Source: an uncultured Collinsella sp.
Lineage (GTDB): Bacteria; Actinomycetota; Coriobacteriia; Coriobacteriales; Coriobacteriaceae
Assembly: GCA_958419975.1 (NCBI GenBank)
Contig: CATZIG010000125.1
Coordinates: 1 to 5,917, forward strand
Length of the DNA stretch: 5,917 nt
Direction: 5' to 3'
Under the pieces are notes generated by a model. The model was given only the letters and a program-made list of their open reading frames with translations, was not told the DNA's origin and searched no databases. The translations under genes and the position numbers were made by a program. Each line of letters opens with the position of its first letter. Position 1 is the first letter of the stretch. Positions 1-4,245 of this stretch are shown piece after piece.

Positions 1-521
1 TCGCAACCGTGAACGAGCGAAAGCGCACCGCACGTCGTAAAACCTGCGCTCTGCACGCAGCTCACATCGGTCACGCAGGGAATCTCAAAGGCGCCGGCAA
101 GCTCGGGGCCAATCTGGGCCGTATCGCCATCCACCGCCATCTTGCCGCAGATGAGCAGGTCGAAGTCCTCGTCGAGCGCTTCGATGCCGCACTTGAGGGC
201 ATAGGTGGTTGCCAGGGTATCGGCGCCCGCAAAGGCTCGGTCGGTCAGCAGCAGCGCGTCGTCGGCGCCTCGAGCGATGCAGTCGCGCAGCAGCGATTCG
301 GTCGCGGGGATGCCCATCGACACCACCGTCACGCGCACGTCCATGCCAAAGCCGATAAAGTCGTCCTTCAGCGCCAGCGCGCATTCCAAAGCGCTCGCAT
401 CAAAGGGATTAATGACCGCCTGCTTGCCATCGCGCACGATGGTATTGGTCTTGGGGTCCATCTTGACCTCGGTGCTGCCCGGCACGGCCTTGACGCACAC
501 CACCATATGGAAATCGCTCAT
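1..521 (-). CDS. etfB: Electron transfer flavoprotein beta subunit, 3' end cut by window edge
   Basis: The reading frame opens with ATG at 521 and stays open to base 1, giving 173 codons of a protein that is usually about 260 residues, so roughly two thirds is present. Family hallmarks are visible: an N-terminal VCVKAVPGSTEVKMDP (7-23), INPFDASALECALALKD (37-53), SMGIPATESLLRDCIARGAD (68-87), DRAFAGADTLATTYAL (94-109) and the nucleotide-site stretch ICGKMAVDGDTAQIGPELA (124-142). EtfB pairs with EtfA to bind FAD and AMP or a second FAD, and passes electrons from a flavin dehydrogenase to a quinone, NAD or ferredoxin system. It starts 2 bases after the stop of the upstream dehydrogenase. Its Shine-Dalgarno AAAGGGGG lies inside that gene, so translation is probably coupled. 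The dehydrogenase is the likely electron partner. etfA should follow beyond base 1. The family call is firm; whether it bifurcates electrons is inference. Confidence 0.95.
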   Translation of the reverse strand, partial: MSDFHMVVCVKAVPGSTEVKMDPKTNTIVRDGKQAVINPFDASALECALALKDDFIGFGMDVRVTVVSMGIPATESLLRDCIARGADDALLLTDRAFAGADTLATTYALKCGIEALDEDFDLLICGKMAVDGDTAQIGPELAGAFEIPCVTDVSCVQSAGFTTCGALSLVHGC

Positions 522-523
522 CT

Positions 524-2125
524 TCACGCGCCCCCTTTCTGGACGAGCTCATCCAAGAGCTTCTCCGAAAACAGGTTACCGCGACCCAGCTGCCCGGCAG
601 GATCGAGCTGGAGCTTGAGCCGCGCCGACTCGACCATGGCCTCGTGACCGTACATCGTCTCCAAGAAGCCCGCCTTGATCTTGCCGACGCCGTGTTCTGC
701 GGAGACGGCACCGCCCATGGCCGTGACCTCGGAAGCCCACTGGGCAAAGAGTTCTCCGCCGCGGCGATAATCCTGTGCATTGCGCGGCAGAATGTTCACA
801 TGCAGATGGTTGTTACCGATATGCCCCCAAGCGGCAGATTCAAGCCCACTTTCCGCCAGCGTGCGGCGATAGAGGGCGATAACATCGGCCAAGTGCGCGT
901 TGGGCACCGACATGTCCGAACCCAGTTTGGTGATGGTGGGATCCATGCGGCGGCGCTCGTCGATGAGCATGTTGACGCTCTCGGGCACCGCATGGCGGAA
1001 GAATCGCTGACACTCGCGATCGACCTCGGCGCGCGCGACCCATGTCGCATCGTCACTGCCGCCCGCAAGCTCCAGTACCCACCCCAAGTGATACAGCTCC
1101 TCAATCGCCTGGGCTTCGTCGTCGCAGTCGAGCTCCACGTAGACACAGACCTTGGCGTCTTTGTCGAGCGCAGGCAGCGAGGCAAACGCCGTCGACTGCT
1201 CGCGCTGGCGACGTAGAATATCCAGGGCGCCAGCATCGAAGTACTCGATGGCAGCCGCATGGGACAGGACGGGACGCACAGAATCGGTGAAGGACACGGC
1301 CTTGTCTTCGCTGTCGAAGAAGCAGCTCACGCCCCAAACGACCGCGGGTGCCACCTGCAGGGCAATCTCGAGCTCGGTGATAACGCCGATTGTGCCACAC
1401 GCACCGATAAACAGATCGATGGCATCCATATCGTCAGCAACGAAATAGCCCGAAGCATTTTTTGTCTTGGGCATGGTATAGCCGGGAAGATCGAGCTCGA
1501 GTGTACGGCCCGCTGCCGTCACGAGCGACAGGTGGCGGCCCTGGGCAAAAGCCTCGCCGCGCCGAAGCTCAAGCAAATCGCCATCAGCCAGCACGACGTG
1601 GAGTCCCGTGATATGTGGGCGCATGGGGCCGTAGGCGTAGCTGCGGGCACCGGAGGCGTTACATGCCGCCATGCCGCCCAGACAGGCAGACGCCTCGGTG
1701 GGATCGGTGGGAAAAAACTGCTCGGGAGCCTCTTGGAACTCCTCGTAGGCCTCAAGCGATGCCTGGTCCCAACCAGCGGTCGGCAGCACCTTCTTGCTCA
1801 GCTGCTTACGCAGCTCCGAGAGCACAACGCCCGGCTCCACGCGCAGCAGAAATTGGCCTTGTTCATCGCGGCGAAGGCCCAAATAGCGATTCATACGGGA
1901 AGTATTGAGGATATGCCCGCCGTGGGGCACGGCGCCGGCGGCAAGGCCGGTTCGGGCGCCCTGAACCGTTACCGGAACACGCTCGACATGGAGCTTTTCC
2001 AAAATGGCACGGACCTCGTTTTCCGTTGTCGGAAACGAAATGCTCGAGGCCTCGCCCGATGCGCGAGATTCATCGCGGCCATACTCTTCGAACTCGTCGG
2101 TGAAGGGTTTGATGGTTGCAGACAC
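524..2125 (-). CDS. FAD-binding 2-hydroxyacid (D-lactate/glycolate-type) dehydrogenase, EtfAB-linked
   Basis: This 533-residue cytoplasmic flavoprotein belongs to the GlcD/D-lactate dehydrogenase family. The N-terminal FAD_binding_4 domain spans about 25-255, with the pyrophosphate loop GARTGLAAGAVPHGG (56-70), the FAD-contact region FPTDPTEASACLGGMAACNA (138-157) and GTIGVITELEIAL (244-256). The C-terminal FAD-oxidase domain ends with WGHIGNNHLHVNILP (433-447) and SAEHGVGKIK (475-484), which carry the conserved histidines and glutamate of the active site. There is no signal peptide, membrane segment or iron-sulfur motif. It would oxidise a 2-hydroxyacid, probably D-lactate, and hand electrons to the EtfAB encoded directly downstream. 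It is longer than the ~460-470 residues usual for such enzymes. The start is GTG at 2125, chosen because AAAGGGGGAG lies just upstream and the FAD domain begins soon after. Substrate is inferred from family and context. Confidence 0.9.
   Translation of the reverse strand: MSATIKPFTDEFEEYGRDESRASGEASSISFPTTENEVRAILEKLHVERVPVTVQGARTGLAAGAVPHGGHILNTSRMNRYLGLRRDEQGQFLLRVEPGVVLSELRKQLSKKVLPTAGWDQASLEAYEEFQEAPEQFFPTDPTEASACLGGMAACNASGARSYAYGPMRPHITGLHVVLADGDLLELRRGEAFAQGRHLSLVTAAGRTLELDLPGYTMPKTKNASGYFVADDMDAIDLFIGACGTIGVITELEIALQVAPAVVWGVSCFFDSEDKAVSFTDSVRPVLSHAAAIEYFDAGALDILRRQREQSTAFASLPALDKDAKVCVYVELDCDDEAQAIEELYHLGWVLELAGGSDDATWVARAEVDRECQRFFRHAVPESVNMLIDERRRMDPTITKLGSDMSVPNAHLADVIALYRRTLAESGLESAAWGHIGNNHLHVNILPRNAQDYRRGGELFAQWASEVTAMGGAVSAEHGVGKIKAGFLETMYGHEAMVESARLKLQLDPAGQLGRGNLFSEKLLDELVQKGGA
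531..538 (-). promoter_or_regulatory. Ribosome binding site of etfB inside the upstream gene
   Basis: On the minus strand AAAGGGGG lies 9 bases before the etfB ATG, within the last codons of the dehydrogenase gene. The same AAAGGGGG core precedes the dehydrogenase start (2133-2140). This, with the 2-base gap, supports coupled translation of the pair and settles the etfB start. Confidence 0.7.
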
Positions 2126-2130
2126 GCGAA

Positions 2131-2140
2131 CTCCCCCTTT
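2131..2140 (-). promoter_or_regulatory. Ribosome binding site of the FAD dehydrogenase
   Basis: AAAGGGGGAG on the minus strand, 5 bases before the GTG at 2125. It decides the choice of the GTG start. A self-complementary TTAGCTAA (2139-2146) overlaps its upstream edge. Confidence 0.7.
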
Positions 2141-2207
2141 AGCTAACTACAGTGTTTGCAGGGAGATGTTACCGCATCGTTTCTTCGACGTGTTCGAGAC
2201 CGTCTCC

Positions 2208-2235
2208 ATAATTGGCGTTTTTTACGTTCGTGCAA
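2208..2235 (-). promoter_or_regulatory. Candidate promoter for dehydrogenase-etfB operon
   Basis: Reading the minus strand, TTGCAC (2235-2230) resembles a -35 box, then a 16-base A-rich spacer, then AATTAT (2213-2208) as a weak -10 box. A transcript from here would have a leader of about 75 bases before the GTG at 2125. The match is partial and was found by eye only. Confidence 0.3.
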
Positions 2236-2309
2236 TTCGGCGAGCGGCTTGATTTCCTCGGCAGACGATGCTTTTGACACATATGGCCCCGCCGTCGCCG
2301 ACCGCGCGA

Positions 2310-2338
2310 TTGTCGCTCGAAAAAAGTTGGAGTATTTT
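2310..2338 (+). promoter_or_regulatory. Candidate promoter for the surface-protein gene cluster
   Basis: TTGTCG (2310-2315) and TATTTT (2333-2338) are separated by exactly 17 bases; each matches the sigma-A consensus at 4 of 6 positions. The leader to the ATG at 2471 would be about 125 bases and would include the direct repeat and the stem-loop described separately. A perfect TTGACA at 2274-2279 has no plausible -10 partner in the G+C-rich sequence that follows. Confidence 0.35.
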
Positions 2339-2379
2339 TTGCCGCCTTTTACCTGCGGAGACGCCAATCCGTCAAGCAT

Positions 2380-2397
2380 TTGGTCAGAAATTGGTCA
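2380..2397 (+). repeat. Short direct repeat TTGGTCA x2, 11-base period
   Basis: TTGGTCA occurs at 2380-2386 and 2391-2397, start to start 11 bases, close to one helical turn. A protein could contact both copies on one face of the DNA. It lies in the presumed leader of the plus-strand cluster. No regulator is known for it; the function is inference. Confidence 0.5.
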
Positions 2398-2426
2398 AGT
2401 AGCGGCTGATACGGTCGGCGTCGACA

Positions 2427-2450
2427 GCCAAAACCGATAGAAGTTTTGGC
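2427..2450 (+). promoter_or_regulatory. Perfect 8-bp inverted repeat before the first surface-cluster gene
   Basis: GCCAAAAC (2427-2434) and GTTTTGGC (2443-2450) are exact reverse complements around an 8-base loop. The stem ends 8 bases before the Shine-Dalgarno AGGGAGG (2459-2465). It has no following T-run, so it is not an intrinsic terminator. A weaker 5-bp stem, GGCTG (2404-2408) with CAGCC (2425-2429), shares bases 2427-2429 and could only form when the 8-bp stem is open. Possible roles are an operator, an mRNA stability stem or a translational control element. Confidence 0.5.
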
Positions 2451-2458
2451 CCAGAAGC

Positions 2459-2465
2459 AGGGAGG
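2459..2465 (+). promoter_or_regulatory. Ribosome binding site of the 98-aa gene
   Basis: AGGGAGG, 5 bases before the ATG at 2471. An in-frame TAG at 2441-2443 rules out a longer upstream start in this frame. Confidence 0.75.
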
Positions 2466-2470
2466 TTCCC

Positions 2471-2767
2471 ATGGCATATTACTGGCCCCAGTACGGCATC
2501 GCCATCGAAGTCGACGACGATCCCCATCTCCTGCCTTTCGACGAAGAGGCATTCCCCGATACGACGGTCTACCACGTTACCACCGATGTGATCTGCGACC
2601 CCGAGTCGTTCTCGGCGCTCGCCCACCACATCGCGCATATCCACGACATCGAGCTCCCTCCCGACTTCGACGAGCTCGTCTACTCGCGCCGTCTGATGCT
2701 TCACATGCTCTTTGGAGCGGACCCGTCCACCTTTGCGCGCGTCTATACCGCCAAGGATGCCGCATGA
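2471..2767 (+). CDS. Small soluble protein resembling a reduced DUF559-type endonuclease domain
   Basis: This 98-residue protein is acidic and histidine-rich (HHIAHIHD at 52-59), with no signal peptide or membrane segment. Start to end it can be read against the C-terminal half of DUF559/Vsr-like endonuclease-fold proteins: a WPQYGIAIEVDDD strand (5-17) like the family's WPE...VVEIDG core, a second strand VYHVTTDVICDPESF (33-47) like the closing VT...D/E...F strand and helix, and a tail with RRLMLHMLFG (73-82) like the family's RR..LR..LFG end. The helix normally lying between the strands is missing or shortened, with only about 16 residues between them, so catalysis is doubtful. This is fold recognition by eye from memory, not a search. 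It heads the surface-protein run, and its stop overlaps the next start (ATGA), implying coupled translation. The gene itself is well supported; the function is unknown. Confidence 0.8.
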   Translation: MAYYWPQYGIAIEVDDDPHLLPFDEEAFPDTTVYHVTTDVICDPESFSALAHHIAHIHDIELPPDFDELVYSRRLMLHMLFGADPSTFARVYTAKDAA

Positions 2768-3273
2768 GCGCGAAGAAGCCACCCCACTTTGCAGGCCTGG
2801 GTCGTCGCAAGAAGCTCATCGTTGCCTGCTTGGCCATCGTCTGCGCCCTTGTCGCCGTAGGACTATACGCTTGGCAGTCGCAGCCCGTACCCGAGGCGGG
2901 CGCTTCGGTCACGACGGCCGAGGGCAAAACGCGTCAGGAAATCCAAGATGAGCTCGACGCCATCGTCCGCGACAACATGATGACGATTTCGGTCGCGCCG
3001 GTCGCTCAGCTGCAGGAGGACGGCAAGCTGCGCGTCAACGTGCAAAACGTCCAAGACAATAAATTTCCCCAGCGATTCCGCGTCATCCAAAACGACGAGA
3101 CCATATACGAATCCGATGTGGTCGAGACCGGCAAAACGGTCGAGACATGCCCCGCCGGCGACATCGAGGAAGGTGAGGCGTACATCGAGATCCAGGCGCT
3201 TGAGGCCAAGACCTATGACAGCCACGGCAACCCGACACGCGTCAAGGTACGGGTTGAGCAAGCCGAGAACTAG
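2764..3273 (+). CDS. Membrane-anchored protein with extracytoplasmic beta-rich domain
   Basis: A 169-residue protein. The start is ATG at 2764, whose ATGA overlaps the stop of the 98-aa gene. An open frame extends upstream to 2446, but only as a shadow of that gene. A basic N-terminus (GRRKK at 13-17) precedes one hydrophobic segment at about 18-36, giving N-in, C-out topology. A helical, charged linker follows (about 52-70). A beta-rich domain of about 100 residues comes next, starting MMTISVAPV (72-80), with alternating strands such as KLRVNVQNV (88-96) and RFRVIQND (104-111), suggestive of an Ig-like sandwich. One cysteine (C129) lies in this domain. There is no sorting signal or catalytic motif. 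It may be a membrane partner or accessory factor for the secreted proteins encoded next. I do not recognise a named family. Confidence 0.85.
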   Translation: MSAKKPPHFAGLGRRKKLIVACLAIVCALVAVGLYAWQSQPVPEAGASVTTAEGKTRQEIQDELDAIVRDNMMTISVAPVAQLQEDGKLRVNVQNVQDNKFPQRFRVIQNDETIYESDVVETGKTVETCPAGDIEEGEAYIEIQALEAKTYDSHGNPTRVKVRVEQAEN

Positions 3274-3325
3274 CTTTCCGGTCGACGCGGCACCGCACGC
3301 GATTCACCAGCATTCGTCCAATCAT

Positions 3326-3342
3326 CGCGGGGACGGCCCGCG
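3326..3342 (+). promoter_or_regulatory. G+C-rich stem-loop between the membrane protein and secreted protein genes
   Basis: CGCGGG (3326-3331) pairs perfectly with CCCGCG (3337-3342) around a 5-base loop, and a T-G pair can extend it. It lies in an 89-base gap with no obvious promoter, about 10 bases before the ribosome binding site of the 199-aa gene. There is no T-run, so it is not a standard terminator. It could partly stop transcription, stabilise the downstream message after cleavage, or simply be G+C-rich chance. Confidence 0.35.
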
Positions 3343-3351
3343 GCGAATAGA

Positions 3352-3356
3352 AAGGA
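3352..3356 (+). promoter_or_regulatory. Ribosome binding site of the 199-aa secreted protein
   Basis: AAGGA within AGAAAGGAACGACC, 6 bases before the ATG at 3363. It supports that start over the in-frame ATG at 3381. Confidence 0.65.
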
Positions 3357-3362
3357 ACGACC

Positions 3363-3962
3363 ATGGACATCACCAGGAATATGAACGGAGCCAGAGCGCT
3401 CGTCGTGGGTGCAGGGCTCGCGCTCGCGCTCGCAATGGGCGCCGCCCCGACGCCAGCTATGGCAGCCGGGCGTGTTGGAACCACGAAGGTAATGGTCAAG
3501 ACCGAGATCGACAACATCAAGTTCAACGCACCGACGGTTATTCCCTTCGTCGCCCAAGCCGACGGCACGCTTCAGGGTCCCTCAGAAGACGCGATCACCA
3601 TCGACAATCTTTCGGCCTACGGCATCCATGTCACCAACATGAAAATCGACGCCATGAACACCTGGACCATTGCCGCCGACGCCAAGGCCGGAACCGCGCA
3701 GAACTCCATCGACTTTAAGGTCGGCCCCGACGGCGCACTCCAGAACGCCAGTGCCGCAACGCAGGGGACAGGCCTCGATCTTTCCAAGAATGCAGCCTTC
3801 GACATGGGCTACCAGGGCATTGCCGGCGGCACGGACAAAATTAAGCTCAAGACAAGCGGAAACGTCGCCCGCGTCACGCGCGATATCTTCCACGTAACCG
3901 GCGAAGGCGATCAGGTTGCAACGATCACCTGGACGGTCGAGCCCGGTGCGCACACGGCATAA
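3363..3962 (+). CDS. Secreted beta-rich surface protein, no anchor
   Basis: A 199-residue protein. The signal peptide has a positive start (R5, R11), a hydrophobic core ALVVGAGLALALAMGAA (12-28) and a cleavage region PTPAMAA (29-35), with likely cleavage after A34 or A35. The mature part, about 165 residues, has no cysteine, membrane segment or sorting signal and is dominated by short polar-hydrophobic strands. Landmarks are a P..IPF...ADGTL pattern at about 57-70, a NLSAYGIHVTNMKID stretch near the middle, and a closing strand ATITWTVEP (186-194). Its strand order resembles the C-terminal domain of the 476-aa protein two genes downstream. A shell, pilin-like or adhesive subunit is possible, but nothing shows polymerisation. 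The stop lies inside the next gene, so the two are probably translated together. Confidence 0.88.
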   Translation: MDITRNMNGARALVVGAGLALALAMGAAPTPAMAAGRVGTTKVMVKTEIDNIKFNAPTVIPFVAQADGTLQGPSEDAITIDNLSAYGIHVTNMKIDAMNTWTIAADAKAGTAQNSIDFKVGPDGALQNASAATQGTGLDLSKNAAFDMGYQGIAGGTDKIKLKTSGNVARVTRDIFHVTGEGDQVATITWTVEPGAHTA

Positions 3963-4227
3963 GGCCGTCGCCCTGGCCGCCGCCGTCAGCATCCTAGCGT
4001 TTGGCCCAGCCATGGCCTTTGCCCAGCAAGAACAGGCGCAGGCCGCCACGCAAGTGACGGTCGACCTCTCGGGGCTCGACCGCGGCGACCGCGAGGAACC
4101 ATTGGCGCAGACAGGCGATGGACGATGGCTCTTGGCAGCAGGCGCCACAGCAGCAGGCGCGGGAACCGCCGGCCTCGGCCTGCACATCAAACGCAGCCAG
4201 AAACAAAACACGGACAGGCCGCACTAA
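3946..4227 (+). CDS. Tiny LAXTG-type sortase substrate
   Basis: A 93-residue pre-protein starting at GTG 3946, overlapping the previous gene by 17 bases. An in-frame TTG at 3916 exists, but the GTG puts the basic MRTRHK directly before the hydrophobic core AVALAAAVSILAFGPAMAFA (7-26), giving a textbook signal peptide cleaved near A26. A complete wall-sorting signal follows: LAQTG (53-57), a hydrophobic span WLLAAGATAAGAGTAGLGLHI (61-81) and a basic tail KRSQK (82-86). LAXTG is the motif known for class E sortases of actinobacteria. After both cleavages only about 30 residues (27-56) would be linked to the wall or to another subunit. That is far too short for an ordinary adhesin, so an anchor or adaptor role is likely. 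No sortase gene is in the window. The Shine-Dalgarno is weak (GGACGG at 3931-3936), consistent with translation coupled to the upstream gene. Confidence 0.85.
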   Translation: MRTRHKAVALAAAVSILAFGPAMAFAQQEQAQAATQVTVDLSGLDRGDREEPLAQTGDGRWLLAAGATAAGAGTAGLGLHIKRSQKQNTDRPH

Positions 4228-4228
4228 A

Positions 4229-4240
4229 TTAGCTAAGGAG
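4229..4240 (+). promoter_or_regulatory. Ribosome binding site with palindromic TTAGCTAA
   Basis: AAGGAG (4235-4240) sits 5 bases before the ATG at 4246. It is overlapped upstream by the 8-base palindrome TTAGCTAA (4229-4236). The same palindrome abuts the ribosome binding site of the dehydrogenase on the other strand (2139-2146). Confidence 0.6.
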
Positions 4241-4245
4241 ACCCC

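Larger units (their letters stand above)
2126..2470. other. Divergent intergenic region, no convincing gene
   Basis: This 345-base gap separates the two diverging transcription units. It contains the leader of the minus-strand operon, candidate promoters in both directions, a direct repeat (2380-2397) and an inverted repeat (2427-2450). Open frames cross it on both strands: plus 2156-2440 would need a TTG start, and minus 2143-2379 has an ATG at 2379. Neither has a Shine-Dalgarno sequence, a domain I recognise or a protein-like composition, so I do not call a gene. Its openness on both strands and odd A/T tracts (AAAAAA at 2320-2325, TTTTTT at 2335-2340) leave room for a dispersed non-coding repeat element, which I cannot test here. 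Confidence 0.55.

Noticed and set aside
1259..2146. 295-residue plus-strand frame opposite the dehydrogenase
   Set aside because: It is the antisense shadow of a clear FAD enzyme with conserved motifs; long antisense frames are common in G+C-rich DNA.
2274..2279. Perfect TTGACA as a plus-strand -35 box
   Set aside because: No acceptable -10 sequence lies 15-19 bases downstream; the region is nearly all G and C.
2143..2379. 78-residue minus-strand frame ahead of the dehydrogenase
   Set aside because: It has no Shine-Dalgarno, a basic low-complexity composition, and overlaps the likely promoter of the dehydrogenase operon.
2156..2440. 94-residue plus-strand frame in the same phase as the 98-aa gene
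   Set aside because: It needs a TTG start without a ribosome site, ends at a TAG 27 bases before the real start, and shows no similarity I recognise. I considered a broken N-terminal half of a DUF559 protein but saw none of its features.
2446..2763. Upstream extension of the 169-aa membrane protein frame
   Set aside because: It would bury the signal-anchor 106 residues inside the protein, is arginine/proline-rich like an out-of-frame shadow, and overlaps the well-supported 98-aa gene. The ATG at 2764 in the ATGA overlap is the better start.
3116..3718. 200-residue plus-strand frame crossing two genes
   Set aside because: Its arginine/histidine-rich composition is typical of a shifted frame, and it spans the stop of one real gene and the start of the next.
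3916..3945. TTG start extending the sortase substrate by 10 residues
   Set aside because: It adds polar residues before the basic start of an already complete signal peptide, and the overlap with the upstream gene would become larger without a better ribosome site.
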